In this document: positions 50,201 through 60,949 of the stretch, piece after piece
Layout: each line of letters starts with the position of its first letter
How positions within the stretch are numbered: the stretch's first letter is position 1
NCBI RefSeq assembly: GCF_963662255.1
Contig: NC_085073.1
Span: 3,348,001 to 3,412,000 of the forward strand
Source of the DNA: Cinclus cinclus
Taxonomy: Eukaryota; Chordata; Aves; Passeriformes; Cinclidae
Direction: 5' to 3'
Length of the DNA: 64,000 bases
The notes under the pieces: generated by a model
Told to the model about the DNA's origin: nothing
The model's database searches: none
What the model saw: only the letters and a program-made list of their open reading frames with translations
Made by a program: the position numbers and the translations under genes

Positions 50201-51992
50201 CTGATCAAACAGGGCTTTCCACTGTGACCCCTTCCTGTTTTCTGTTTAGAACTGCAAACTTCAACTCCAGCAACCATCAAGCCTCAATTTTACTTCTTCT
50301 TTCAAGCAGCTGAAAGCAACACAAAAAAGAACTTGCATATATTCCTCATTCTTTATAAAAAAGCTTTAAAAAAACCTTGAACTTATTTTTATGAAGGTGT
50401 TACTACATTTGAAACTAAACCTAAAAATTACAATGGTGGTGTTCAAGCTCTCTGCTGTTGAAGACTTTGTTATGGGTGAGCATTACATCCATCCACACTT
50501 GCAGAGGTTTTCCTTTAAGAGAGCAAAAGGGCCTAACAGATCAGTTTAAGTTTATCCTGACATTACCTAACGCAAGGCCAGCTGTACCCCTCCTTCTCAC
50601 ATGATTAGTTTTGCTTTCTGTTAGAAATGCTGTAATAATTAAAAGCCAAAACTGACTCCCACTTCCTCTTCAACTAAAAATGGTGCTCTCTTCCACGACA
50701 GTTGTAGAAATAACTCCCTCAAAAAATGAGTTCAGTAAAATGCTCACACACAAAGGCAGGATCACACCAGGCAGTTGATGTTTCAGTGGAACAATATTTA
50801 TGAAAAATTTGCTTATGATTTGCTTCAAACGCCACCAAAACTTTCAGATGGAAAGCACAGGTAACATCTGCCCCGAATTATTGGTGCTTAGTGGTGCAAA
50901 GTTAAGTCATATACAAATTACAAGCAACAGGAAGTCAAGTGAACACAATAAGGAAAACCAATTAGAAGCAGTCGGGTAATGCTGCCAAGCACCACTTCAG
51001 CCCAGTGACAATCAAACCCACACCAAGTGACAAGCCTAAACCAGTGACATTTTAAGCCTAAACCAAGCAGGTGACTCAAAAGTAGCATCTAACAGCAGTT
51101 ACTTGAATTTTTAAAAAAACAATTTGCACAGAAGATAACTTGAGCATGAATTTACCTCCAGAACTGGTCCAGCTCCCAGAATGGTTCTCTCCACACCACT
51201 GGCGTACCCTTTCTGGCTCAGTGCAGTGAGGCAGTGAATTAAGAAGTTTGTGCTTTGGGTTTTCCCAGACCCACTTTCACCTGATATAACGATGCACTGA
51301 TTTACATGTTTTTTAAGCATTGTGTGATAGGCCACATCAGCAATGGCAAAAATATGAGGCTCCAACTTCCCAAGCTGATGGTTCTCATACATCTTAACAT
51401 ACTTGGGGTTATAAATGGGCAGGAACTTGAAGGGGTTAATTGCAATCAGGATACTTCCTGCGTAAGTGTAGATTCTGTGCTTTAGGAAGCGGCACTTGAG
51501 ATTCTCCAGGAGCGTTGTCTCCGTCAGGTTGGGCAGATTGCAAAGGTCATCGAAGTCCTCCTGGTGCCAGGGCAGAAACCCCCTCTCCACCAAGCGCCGA
51601 GCATCCGTCTCCTTGGAGAGCAGCTGCATCTGCACGTACTTAATGGTGCCATCAGTGTTCCTCTCCTGCAGGAGGAAGTAGTACCCATCCTGCTGAGGGT
51701 GCTCGTCCTGAGCACGCCGAGGCCACAGCAAAACCCTGTGCACAGGAGAATCGTTTATGTCAAGTACCCATTCTTCTCCACCTGATTCTTTCACCTCCAC
51801 GAGCACATAATGTTTGGAGACATCCAAGTTCAAGATATTAATCACATCCTTGATGACATCTGATGACGTGCTGTCCTTGGTTGCTGTCACTTTACAGCAG
51901 GGAGCACTTTCTGTTGAGAGTTGGGGGTAAATATGAAGATTATAGGCTGCCTTTGCCTGGCAAACTGCACTGTCAGCATCTTTTAAACTCAT
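17805..51992 (-). CDS. MYO9B: MYO9B, unconventional myosin-IXb (motor plus RhoGAP), complete coding sequence
   Basis: Single-headed actin motor whose tail inactivates RhoA, linking actin binding to Rho signalling in migrating cells. Coding exons from the start: 51156-51992, 43913-44007, 42628-42690, 42404-42503, 42163-42263, 41821-41950, 41274-41363, 40916-41032, 40500-40634, 40268-40318, 38707-38828, 37990-38131, 37555-37750, 35402-35477, 34914-35003, 33777-33887, 32693-32732, 32110-32232, 31599-31679, 31305-31415, 30683-30805, 30055-30204, 29778-29944, 28252-29196, 27660-27726, 27186-27316, 26381-26538, 26094-26272, 25529-25627, 24847-25023, 24345-24386, 23697-23808, 23479-23549, 22836-23028, 22398-22526, 21709-21814, 20890-21021, 19832-19955, 18760-18899, 18390-18517, 17805-18241. 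They sum to 6621 nt (2206 aa) with every phase matching. Domains: RA ~14-115, P-loop 238-245 (GESGSGKT), switch I NNNSSRFG, switch II DIFGFE, IQ region ~990-1085, C1 ~1690-1740, RhoGAP ~1750-1940 with Arg finger near 1791. The human protein is about 2157 aa. Confidence 0.97.
20890..23028 (-). CDS. MYO9B: MYO9B RhoGAP domain exons
   Basis: Four exons (22836-23028, 22398-22526, 21709-21814, 20890-21021) code the RhoGAP fold. [16 protein letters not shown] holds the catalytic arginine finger. [13 protein letters not shown] and [19 protein letters not shown] are the other conserved motifs (the Lys/Arg and Asn-containing blocks). Nothing essential is missing, so GTPase activation on RhoA should be intact. 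Confidence 0.95.
23479..23808 (-). CDS. MYO9B: MYO9B C1 zinc-finger exons
   Basis: Two exons (23697-23808 and 23479-23549) form an atypical C1 domain. The zinc ligands are all present: H, 12 residues, C-EH-C, 12 residues, C-SV-C, four residues, H-KK-C, seven residues, C. The spacing of 12 between the middle Cys pairs agrees with the human myosin-IXb C1 domain. It probably helps to place the RhoGAP at membranes or partners rather than binding diacylglycerol (family knowledge, not seen here). Confidence 0.94.
24345..29196 (-). CDS. MYO9B: MYO9B tail exons between the IQ neck and C1
   Basis: Eight exons. The 945-nt exon 28252-29196 is Glu/Ser/Lys-rich and largely disordered, with the conserved island [15 protein letters not shown]. 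Later exons carry [16 protein letters not shown], the conserved [15 protein letters not shown] and [15 protein letters not shown] 42-nt Lys-rich exon (24345-24386) reads [14 protein letters not shown]. Conservation against human is low in the large exon and high from 26.3 kb leftward. Confidence 0.92.
29212..29250. repeat. (TA)n microsatellite next to the MYO9B exon 28252-29196 acceptor
   Basis: About 16-17 TA units followed by CACACA on the plus strand. On the MYO9B sense strand the tract ends only about 16 nt before the acceptor, leaving aaaaaattcttaacag in place of a normal polypyrimidine tract. Confidence 0.93.
29505..29690 (-). mobile_element. CR1 LINE fragment in a MYO9B intron
   Basis: Reversed CR1 terminus (cagaatgtgttgggttggga) followed by ccttaaagatcatctcattc and ccactatcccagggtgttcc. 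It is inserted in the same orientation as MYO9B transcription, 5' truncated and non-coding. Confidence 0.85.
29778..32232 (-). CDS. MYO9B: MYO9B lower motor, converter and IQ neck exons
   Basis: Six exons. 32110-32232 codes [18 protein letters not shown] and the basic [12 protein letters not shown]. 31599-31679 and 31305-31415 code [12 protein letters not shown] and [17 protein letters not shown]. 30683-30805 covers the converter region ending QIGKTK. 30055-30204 and 29778-29944 hold Arg-rich IQ-like repeats ([35 protein letters not shown]), three to four calmodulin-binding sites. Confidence 0.93.
32693..35477 (-). CDS. MYO9B: MYO9B loop 2 insertion exons
   Basis: Four small exons (35402-35477, 34914-35003, 33777-33887, 32693-32732) code the long actin-binding loop 2 insertion of class IX myosins. 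Landmarks are [10 protein letters not shown], the acidic [19 protein letters not shown], the conserved [12 protein letters not shown], and the Lys-rich [13 protein letters not shown]. The acidic exon is absent from human MYO9B as I remember it but resembles the loop of MYO9A; that comparison is from memory. Splice phases 1-2-2-2-0 are consistent throughout. Confidence 0.9.
35995..36245 (-). repeat. ~21-bp minisatellite resembling the exon 14 / donor junction
   Basis: On the sense strand, units of 19-21 bp read like GGGCTCAGAAAATGGCAGGT and vary around GTAGGGCACAGAAAATTGCA. Cores at about 36135, 36156 and 36177 are exactly 21 bp apart. Sense sites CAG|GTAGGG occur twice, with CAG|GTAAGG, CAG|GTAGGC, CAG|GTATGG, CAA|GTAGGG and CAG|GTGGGG once each. 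The true exon 14 end is GGGCTCAGAAAACGGCAG|GTGGGG, so the unit matches the last 18 exonic nt plus the donor. Confidence 0.8.
36241..37550 (-). repeat. 1.3-kb G-rich hexamer-based satellite in a MYO9B intron
   Basis: The plus strand is CCCGTTCCCATC/CCCCGCCGTTCCCA-type sequence; the transcribed sense strand is GGGAACGGGAATGGGAACGG with GGCGGGGATGGG variants. The units are multiples of 6 bp, giving higher-order blocks of about 18-36 bp. G-runs are spaced by 3 nt throughout, the classic G-quadruplex pattern on the RNA-sense strand and an i-motif pattern on the other. Because every unit is a multiple of 3 and lacks TAA, TAG and TGA, all six frames stay open; none is a gene. Confidence 0.95.
37555..44007 (-). 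CDS. MYO9B: MYO9B motor exons: switch I to start of loop 2
   Basis: Twelve exons code the central motor. Switch I is read as [10 protein letters not shown] in 43913-44007 and switch II as DIFGFEDFE in 40500-40634. The relay helix ([19 protein letters not shown]) ends at the 40500 donor, followed by the 51-nt microexon and then [13 protein letters not shown] in 38707-38828. Exon 37555-37750 carries [18 protein letters not shown] and ends in [11 protein letters not shown], the start of the class-specific loop 2 insertion. All acceptors and donors are GT-AG. Confidence 0.95.
40268..40318 (-). CDS. MYO9B: MYO9B 51-nt in-frame microexon (candidate cassette)
   Basis: Sense-strand acceptor ggtctttcttcag, with a perfect TACTAAC branch-point-like element just upstream, and donor CAG|gtgatc bound 51 nt with no stop. 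It translates as [17 protein letters not shown]. Its neighbours end and begin in phase 0, so including or skipping it keeps frame. It would insert 17 residues between FKLEQ and EEYKSEG, where human MYO9B as I know it is contiguous. Splice quality and length favour a real exon; expression is not shown. Confidence 0.6.
44008..51155 (-). other. MYO9B: MYO9B intron after the first coding exon
   Basis: This 7.1-kb intron has no exon or CR1 copy I can support. It contains a short hairpin near 45123-45160, a 26-bp near-duplicate at about 45580 and 45623, and a 46-bp tandem duplication at 48305-48398. Confidence 0.7.
48305..48398. repeat. 46-bp tandem duplication
   Basis: Two adjacent copies start AAGGTTTGAT (48305 and 48351) and share CCAAATTTGA/CCCAATTTGA and ACCCAAATAAT. 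They differ by a few substitutions and one small indel. Confidence 0.8.
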
Positions 51993-52049
51993 TCTGTCCC
52001 CAGATGGGCTTCAGTCTGCCACCCCTGCTCAATGTGCAGTGCCCATTGT
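51156..52049 (-). CDS. MYO9B: MYO9B first coding exon: RA domain and motor P-loop
   Basis: The exon holds about 57 nt of 5' UTR, the ATG ([20 protein letters not shown]), the Ras-association-type N-terminal extension characteristic of class IX, and the motor start through the phosphate-binding loop GESGSGKT and on to GAGPVLE. The next codon is in the exon at 44007, so the intron here is 7.1 kb. The acceptor is preceded by 21 uninterrupted T on the sense strand. The start is chosen because it matches the known vertebrate start and is the first ATG after the acceptor that opens the frame. Confidence 0.96.
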
Positions 52050-52052
52050 CTG

Positions 52053-52073
52053 AAAAAAAAAAAAAAAAAAAAA
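52053..52073. repeat. Homopolymer A21 (T21 on MYO9B sense strand)
   Basis: A 21-nt pure run directly adjoins the CAG acceptor of the MYO9B start-codon exon and forms its polypyrimidine tract. It is expected to be length-polymorphic. Confidence 0.95.
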
Positions 52074-55000
52074 GAAAAATGGAAAAAAATCAGATGTAAA
52101 AAGTGTGTACAACAGGCATTAGGGCAGGGTGCTATTTTCTGCGGGATGAGAATACAGTTAATATATAGTGCATTTGTTCTTTAATAATATACTATCAGTG
52201 ATATTATATCAAGAACCTGTTTGGGATACCCTATGGAGTGAAGTGGAGAGCTGCCACAGCACCCAGCCTCCTTTCACTTTTCCTTCTATTCCCATGCTGC
52301 CCTTTCCATACAGCCAAAGCAAAACAAACCAGGATCAATGTCCAGACTAAAACTTCCTTGTTTCCCCAGGTTAGTTTTAGCCCAGATGCTTTCCTTGACC
52401 TGGTTCACATAAACACTTGTCCACCCTTCCACAGAAACTCTTCCTTAAAGTTGCACCAGCAGCTTGAGGCAGAAACAGGGCATGGCCACCTCTTAATTCA
52501 GCAATGACAGTTTAGAGCAGCCATGAGCTATGGCAGGGGCAGAACAGTGCACACAGACACAAGGAGGAAAATGGTTCTGACATTGAAAACCACTTTTTTT
52601 CCCCCCAAGCTCCTTCCATGAGAGGTACAAGACAGGTACAGCATGTACCCCACGGAGCTCTCAGGAAGCAGAGCCCCCAGCTGCCTGAAGCAGACACTGC
52701 TGTTGGCTCCCTCTAACACACCACAGGGGTTTCTTCAACACTGGTCATTTATACAGCCAAGAGACTGCTCATTCCACTTGAGTGAGCCACATCCTTGCTA
52801 CAGAGGGTTTGAACGTGACTTTTATCTTCCATCTTAGGCAACAAAGTTAAGTCTTATTGAAGCTACTTTTCAGCAGCAAACAAGATCCTAAATACCCCAC
52901 TTCATTCGCAAACCTTTATACCCATCACATCGACTCCCTCCTCACTGGGTTTGGGAACCTCATTCACACATCTCCAAAAATTCATTCATTATTTTTTCCC
53001 CCCCTTCAGCCTTGGTGCAGGCCAGACACATAACTCCAGTCTACCAACAACCTCAGAAGCCAACCTCTTCCTCACTGCCAAGTTAAAAGTCTCTAGACTC
53101 CGTTACCATCTGTGCCTGTGCCCTTCCTCTCATCTGCAGTTTGGTGCCCCCAGGACACCAGAACTAAGTTTGCCCCTGCTGCTTTAGCTCCACAGTTCCT
53201 TTGCTTATCAAGGGGCACTAAAAGGAGAAGGATAATGAAGTACCCCTTTGTTTTAGCAGTCTGTAGAACTTCATACTGAGAATAGCAGTTCAATTTTTGC
53301 TTCAAGAACAAAGTGTTCTAATTATACACTGACATGCCAAATACATTTTTTAAAAAAGAGGAAAGAGGCAGAGAAATGCCAAAGAAGTTACTTTTTGCCA
53401 CTACACGACTGCACAGGAACTTGCACAAGGCCACAGAGAGTAATCATTTCAAATTAAAATCAGTAGAGTTGGAGGCTTTTAGCTGCCACTTTCAGTGCAA
53501 GTAATGAATCACTTCACAAAACATATGACAGAGCTGTGGCTCATGAACAGCCTCTGAGGAGGGAGCTGTGCTTTCAGGGACTCTGCAAGGCAGCTTACAC
53601 AGACACTGCCACACAAGCTGGATCATTTGTAGTGGCTACTCATCAAAAGGAAGGCTGAATAAGCCACAGATGGCAAGACACACCACAATACATCTCTGAT
53701 CAAATTGTATGAGCCACCCAAGGATGTTTTTCCCCATTAAATGCCATTCTTCATTTATTAAAGAGGGCTGGTTCCAAGAACCTGGCCATACAAAAGGCTG
53801 GAGCAGTGAGCTCCAAGCACCCTCTTCACTTCCTGTAATTATCACTGACCAGTAAAGGAGTCTGAAACACCTTGGAAGTAATTAAGCAAGTGTTAAGCAT
53901 TCTTAATATATACAAGCTCAGACCTTGGCACAAAGTAGAATGTACAGCAGACTGCTGCTCATGGGGAAGATCCATCTGAGCACAGACAGAAAAAAAGAAC
54001 AACAGGGACTGTTTTCCTCTCCAGCTACTCAGTTCAAGGGACACAGCCTTTTGCACACTTCCTTTTTTCACCCCCCAGCAATTTGTTTCAGACACACTGA
54101 AACTGTCTGAAAGTCTGCTGAGTTAGAGGAAGTCCACTCAGTAAGCACTTTGGCCAAAACAGCTCCCCTAAAAAACATTGCACCAGCTTTTTGCCAACAC
54201 AGAAGAACTGAACTTCTGTGCTGACCTGTGACTTTACTGACACACATTTCCTAACCTTGTCTTATGTCAGCCACCAAAATTTGGGACATTGCTCAAGATC
54301 CCAGCTCACACTTTCCAAAGGAGAAATCAGAGTGCAGATGCCACTTCTCTACAAGTGACAAACCCAGCAGGGTCTGCTCAGGTGTGTACCACTGGAAAAT
54401 TGAATTTTTCCATCTGAGAATGTCCAAATATTGCAGAGGTTTGAGGAAAACCTGCTGGTCTCCTACTACTTGTAATTTTCTTAGAAAAGATATCAAATTT
54501 ATTTGATGACAATACTGCTCTGAAAGAGACAGACCTCTGGCTTCCCACTAAACAATTTTTCAAGCCACAAATTAGAACATAAAAGCACAATAGCATTCAC
54601 TAGACAGATTATATATTGGTTACCTAATGAGTCCCAGTATTGAACTAAGGACAGGTATCTTCAAGCAACTGGAGGATAAGTTCCTAGTGAAGTTGGATTC
54701 CTGGCATCAAAGTAAACATTTTCATGGTGGTTCTAAAAGAAAAAAAAAAAAAAAGAGTTACTGATAAAGAACATATCATAGAGAGACTGAGAAAGCAGCA
54801 AGTGAGCAAGAAGTTAAATTAATTCTGTAATTCAGTAATATAGGGGCAAGAAAACAACTGCTAAACAAATTTCAGCTGAGTTTACAGATATATAAAACTT
54901 CAGCTTTATCCAAGAACTGATCTATATCAGAGGGATGGAAGGGGAGCTATCCTGAAATAGGTCTGAAAGCATAGCAAGGAATTATTTGAACACAGTATTC

Positions 55001-58000
55001 TCTCATAGCCCCACAAGCATGACAGTAAATGCAATCTCCAGATAAACATGAATTAATATTTTGTTAGGCAGGCATATTACCCTTGTGCTCAGAAGATACA
55101 TGACCAACACAGCATCTAGAATAAATCCAAATTTCAATTAAGGAGCTAAGGGCAGCAACAACAAGAACAAACCCAAATCTGTTAGAAAATACCCCCCTTA
55201 GAGCCAAACACTCTGCAAGCTTTGTCTGCAAGGAGCACACAGAGGACACTGTTATCAGTGCAGGCCTTGCACAGGACCTGCACTTGGGTACAATCACCAG
55301 GCTGGAGGACAAAGCCACAACACAAGGCAGAGGCTGGAATTCACAGCTAAACAAACCCAGGCAAACATAAGACATCACCAGAACGTTAAACTGCACTGCA
55401 AAAACTTAACTGACACCAACAAGTCCTGCTTGCCAAACCTCTTTTTAGAAAATCAGCCAGTCCCCAGCAACCAAGTTGCCTGGCAATTAGAAGAGTTAAT
55501 TAGGTACCACCCTCTTATTTATGTCAAGAGCAGTCTGAAGAGATGATTGCAATGATTCCTTCTCATTTTATGATCTCAAATTATTTAGACTATTTTTAAG
55601 CAATTTAAATATTTATTGTGATTTGGCTCATTAAGGAAGGACAAGCCTGAATTCAGATGCAGAGAATACTGGAAGTATTCAAGAAAGAAGGTAACACTGA
55701 AACCCTACAGGTCAGCATGCAAACCCTGCAGCCCAACCACTACTGCTGCGTTCTGTCTGGATATGGAAATTCTGCAGTTACCTCAAGTTCTTTCAATACC
55801 CTTTCTTATAACAAATCACTTTTCAATATATGGAAGAGGAAAAACATCTGTAACTTTACTTTTTGCTCAGACAATTTCAGTAACAAACCCAAAAAATTCA
55901 AATTCTAGATGGTAATTTTGATGGTATTTTGTAAGGCTTTTCTAGACTCCATTATGCCAATTAATTTTTTAATAGGCATTAAAGCCAACAGTGTCCACAT
56001 AGTAGCAGAGTGAAGAGAGCTTTGCCCCAATCAGTGCAGGGCATCTCTTTAGTTTAAATAAGGCCATAATGTGAAGTCACATATTTAGTCAATGAATCAT
56101 AGTGGAGCTAAAAAGGGAAAGCTACCATTACAGTAAAATTGTTGAGGATGAACAGTATAATATCCCAGTTCCTTGCATTTTCATGTGCATTTCCACTGCA
56201 TTCCTCAAAGGGAAAAATTCCAGCTTCTCCCACTGCTCATGAAGCAATTCTCAACACAAAAGTGGAAATGTAACACAGGTACTTGAGCTCTGATATTCTT
56301 AAACCCCAGAACTGCCGGTGACCATCTCCAAACGAGACCAATCCATCTGCTCAAATTAAAAACATTCAGCAATTTCAAAAGCATTCAGCTATTACTGACC
56401 TTGATTTCCAAAGCAAGGAAATTCCAGCAAATCAGGCTACAGAGACACCTTAAAGTTTCCACAATTAACTGTGCAATTAACAGGTAAGGTAAAGATACCT
56501 GTCCTACCTCATGTCATAAAGACAGGTGCTGTTAATTGAGCATAATTAATTTTAATTTTTCTCAGTATTCCAGATATTTGTAGATTACCTGAAAATTACT
56601 TCATGTTCTAGTCACACTTCAGTGTTTTCCTTGGCTGTAAAAAATTCAGCTGGACTAAGCAATTTTAGATCCTTGGTTTTATTCAACTAAAACTCTTGGA
56701 TTTTCTGCTCCAAAAGGAGGAGTTCTGAATGGACCACACAACATTACAACACATTTCTTACTACTCTCTGCAATCAACCCTGCAGGGAAGTTACTGCCCC
56801 AGAGTGCCTGACAAAGGAGAAGCTGGGCTGCAACGTGGTGTAACACAGGAAAAAGTCAAAGAAATCACTTTTGTTGCAGGCAGTTCCTTCTCAGCTACCT
56901 GTTCCTGGGAGCCTGATCCCAATCCCTGACCCAAACCACCCCTGATGCAGCCTCCACTTCCTCTGAATGACTCAAACGCACAATCTCACCTCAAAACACA
57001 GATACCTTATCAGGCTTTACAGTGATGTTCAATGCTATTACCTTATTAAAAGTGTGATGTCACAGAGTTACAGATGCACCAGAGTACAATTCAGAAAATG
57101 TGGCCCAGCTGAGGAATCAGGGCAAAGCAACTGAAAGGGTCAGAGGTAAAGAATGCAAGCCAGAAGAACCTTGGGGTTCATTCCACCACCTTTTGTAGTT
57201 TTCTTATTTTTTTCTTAACAGCTCTACAGCTGTCAACAAAGGAAATAAAAGTTTCACTGCTCTAATGTTGCACTTACACTGATGAGAAACTTCTTAAAGA
57301 AACTTCAGGCTGAACATTTGTGTGAATAGAATGTACACATATCAAAAACAGCTTTAAAAACACTTCTCTTGTTTAATATCAATGGTCTTCACTGAAAGGG
57401 TAGATTTTTATGGAATCTGAATTTAGTTTCATTTGGTAATCAGAGACACACAACACAATAAGCCTTGATAAAACCAACTCCACAAGCCACGCTTAAGTCA
57501 CTTGATACGCCAAGAAAACACAATATTCTACAGACAAAACCTTTGAATTTTCATTTTGTGAAATAAAGACATTTCTAGTCCTTCCTATCAGAAAAATAAA
57601 CCCTTATCAGCATCTCGGGCTTTACTTCTCCTTGATATTAGCATAAACAGGCCTTGTTTGTTAGAAATGTGATAAACACCTTCAGCCTTCAAATTCACAA
57701 AAAAAGCCAAAACGTTTCATTGAATTAGCATCTTTCACTCTTTTCCTTGACTGTTGAGATAGTCAATACTGATGCATTTTTAGGAATTCTTCCTTCTTAA
57801 ATGCCTAGGATATGCAAATCCTGCCCTTTGACCTTCTAGCTGAGGAAAGGCCATATTTAGCCTCAGTGTGCGTGTGAGTCAAACATGTTATTCATGTACA
57901 GGGATTATTCAAGAAGTCTAATGTTTGAATCACTGTGGGTCAGAAAACTGTCTGCACAGAGTATTCTTTTCTAAGTGAACCTTGTTTAAATTTTTCATCA

Positions 58001-59690
58001 GTTGCATTTACTCTTCCTAAATTATTCAGTTTCATGGGCGTTTTGGGTTCCACAGAAAAGCCCAGACCTGGGAGTCTTCTCACTGGGAATGCACAGTTTG
58101 TGCAGGCAGCTGTCACTGTAGGAGCTACAACATTCAACTTGTGAAAAAGCTTTTTGTTGAAACAAACATTCAAGCACAATAACAACAGCAACAGCAAAAA
58201 AAAACCCAACCAACCAAAAAACCCCACCAAAACTGTACAGTTCTACAAAACACGTTGCATTACTGCAGTAATTCCCGAGTTTTATGTGAATAATTAAGGA
58301 TTAAAGATTGAGGAAGTGGCCTCGGATGCATCATCCTGAAAAGCACAGTGTTATTCAGATGTAGGGCAGGCAGAAAACCCCACAGCAGTGCAAAGACAAA
58401 AAAAAAAACGCAAGATGAACTCTTTAAAAAATAAAAGTCACAATGAATCTTGGAACTAATATAAGTACACATTAAAAGCACCCCAAGCTGTTTCCCCTAC
58501 ATTTAATGGATTTGTTCCTGACAAGATTCTGCCTTAAAGACACCCAGGGCTCCCTAAAACTTGCTGGGTGTGACACCAACATCCTAAACTGGAATGTAAG
58601 GCTGCTCCACGCTGTTACTTTAGGGCAAGTTCTTCAGCCCTGGATTCCAGCTAACAGGCCTGAAATCAAAGAGCTCCTAATTACCCATGACAAACTTATT
58701 TGCAAACAGCTTGGCAGACGAACCGATACTGATCCACCTCTAGGAGCACCGTGGGAGGATGCTGATGACATCTTTGAAAGGCTAATTGCATCTGCCGGGA
58801 GCTTGAGATCATCTCCAGCCCTTTGCTCCACTGCCACCCATTTCCAGAAGGTGAAATCAAAGAATGCTGAGCTCATTTGCATCCAAAGTGCTTCTTCGCT
58901 TTTCACAAACACGAATTGCACATAAAACTGGGCAAGAAATTTGCCAAAATACTTACAGAGCAACAGAAAACAAAGTTAAAATGATACTGGGAATTCATCT
59001 TCCACCAGGATCAGACATACCTGTATCAGACCTATGGTCAGACTCGTCATGAGTCAGGATACGAGTCCGATACTTTTAGTCTAGAAACATGTAACAAAGG
59101 ATGTTCCTAGCTTGCAAAAGTTTTGCATCCCAGAGATTGCAAAACCAAGCTTGCCAAAAAGACAGCACTATCGACATCCACACAGCAAGAGGCGCGATTC
59201 AATTGGGCAGTGACAGACATCACGACAAAGCACGACCTCAGCACAGCAGCAGCACCAACCGCCAAGAGCTGCCCCAAAATAACACAGAAACAAAAGAACC
59301 CTGAGAGTTTTAACGAGTTTTTTGAAAGATCGTGAGATACTCTTCTGAAAGATTACAGGCTGTTCATACCGAGAGTCTGAGACATCACACGAGAAAGCAG
59401 AACACTGTGTGACTGAAAAATCACAAGCAGGAGACGGAAAAGAACAGGAGCTGGAAGTAACAAACACCGAGCCCTGCTCAGGCTCTGCCCGAGAGACGGG
59501 AGGCACAGCCGGGCGTCGGACACTTCCCCTCCCCTGGGCACGTCCAGCTCCTGGGGCACAGCTGGCACAAAGTCAGCAGCACCGCATCTGCCCCGCGCCC
59601 GGCACAGCCCGGAGCCGGCCACGGCCCCCGGCCCCAAGCACACCCGAGGGCGTCCCGGGGAGCCGCTCCAGCCCCGAGCTCCTGAGGGAT

Positions 59691-59770
59691 CCCCTCAGAG
59701 CTGACCCCCAGACACCCCCTCAGAGCCGACCCCCACACACCCCCTCAGAACTGCCCCACACGCCCCTCAG
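59691..59770. repeat. 25-bp GC-rich minisatellite
   Basis: Three copies of CCCCTCAGAGCYGACCCCCA-type 25-bp units plus partial units, at the edge of the MYO9B promoter island. Confidence 0.8.
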
Positions 59771-59901
59771 CGCTCGGTGCGACACCCGGTCCCTGCAAGG
59801 CACCGCCACCACAGCGCTGCGTCGCCCATAGCGAAGGAGCAGGAGGCAGGGGGAGCGGGAGGGATGTGGAACAGGGCGAAGAGGAGCGCGGGGCCCGTTA
59901 C

Positions 59902-60015
59902 CTGCGCCGGTGTCGAAGCGCGGCCGCCCGACCCCGCGGCCGCCACAGGCCCCGCGCGCGCCACTTCCGGGTGGAGGGGGACCGGGGCGCGCCCATTCAG
60001 CGCCGCACGCGCTCT
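59902..60015 (-). other. MYO9B: MYO9B non-coding first exon (3' end defined)
   Basis: A CpG-island donor CGCAG|gtaacg on the minus strand puts the exon boundary at 59902. The 5' end is not visible; the value given is a guess near the NRF1-type motif. Human MYO9B also starts with a non-coding exon. Confidence 0.55.
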
Positions 60016-60317
60016 GCGCATGCGCCATCCCGCGGCGGGGCAGGAGAGGCGCCCGCGGGCCGCGGGAACGGAGGGGGAGCGGCGGGAGGGGACCGGCGTG
60101 ACCCGGGTGACACGAGTTCGAGACCCGAGCCCGCTCCTCGCCCCCGCCGCAGCTCCCGGCACGGCTGGGCGGCGGCAGCAGCCAGGTGCTGGCTGGCTGA
60201 GGCAGCGGGGGTGGATTCTTGTCAAAACCGAAGAACCTCGGGGGAGTCCCCGCCCGCCGTTGCGGTGGTGGTGGGGTGGCTGGTGCTCGGTCTGTCAGAG
60301 CGCTGGGGCGCTGTGGT

Positions 60318-60806
60318 TCACAGAATCACAGAATTGCTTGGCTTGGAAGGGACCTCTGGACATCACCAGTCCTGCCCCCCAGCCAAGGCAGGGTGACCTG
60401 GAGCAGGTGACACGGGAACACGTCCAGGTGGGTTTGGGATGTCTCCGGACAGGGAGACTCCACGTCCTCCCTGGGCAGCTGTTCCAGCGCTCGGCTGCCC
60501 TCAACGTAAAGAACTTCTTGCTCATGTTGAGGTGTTTGTCTTGTGCTTCAGTTTGTGCCCATTACTCCTCGTCCTGTCACTGGGCGCCACTGAGCAGTGG
60601 CACCATCCTCTGGACAGCCCTGGAGATATTAGTATATTTATATTGATGGCATCATCTCTCAGCCCTCTCTTCTCTGCACTAACCAGGCCCAGCTCCCGCA
60701 GTCTCTCATCACAGAGATGCTCCAGACTCCTCATCATCTCTGTGGTCTCCACTGGCTTCTCTCCAGTAGTTCCTTGTCTTTCTTGAACTGAGGAGCCCAG
60801 AATAGG
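60318..60806 (-). mobile_element. CR1 LINE fragment between the divergent promoters
   Basis: At nearly 0.5 kb this is the longest CR1 in the window. It starts with reversed terminus cacagaatcacagaattgct and runs through ctgttccagcgctcggctgc, gttgaggtgtttgtcttgtg and ctgagcagtggcaccatcct to a block ending gaggagcccagaatag. It belongs to a different CR1 subfamily than the short copies at 5.6-10.4 kb. Confidence 0.88.
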
Positions 60807-60949
60807 CTTCACTAGCCGAAGCCGTCTCCCACTAAAGGCCTGAGGCAAGGAGCACTTTTAGGGCCAGCCGTGCTGCAGGAGTTGCCAAACCCTCCCTTAA
60901 TCTCTTTATCTAAAAGGCAGCGCAGCCCCCCGGGCTGAGCCTCGGGACC

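Larger units (their letters stand above)
52050..59901 (-). other. MYO9B: MYO9B first intron
   Basis: About 7.9 kb between the non-coding first exon and the ATG exon. Poly(A) tracts on the plus strand occur at 52053-52073 (the sense-strand T tract of the acceptor) and near 54741-54756. No coding exon, RNA gene or mobile element is recognised. The GC-rich end from about 59.46 kb holds a 25-bp minisatellite. Confidence 0.65.

Noticed and set aside
59777..60646. 289- and 176-codon plus-strand frames through the MYO9B/HAUS8 spacer
   Set aside because: They run across the CpG island and the reverse-oriented CR1; Arg/Pro/Gly-rich composition and no splice logic indicate chance openness.
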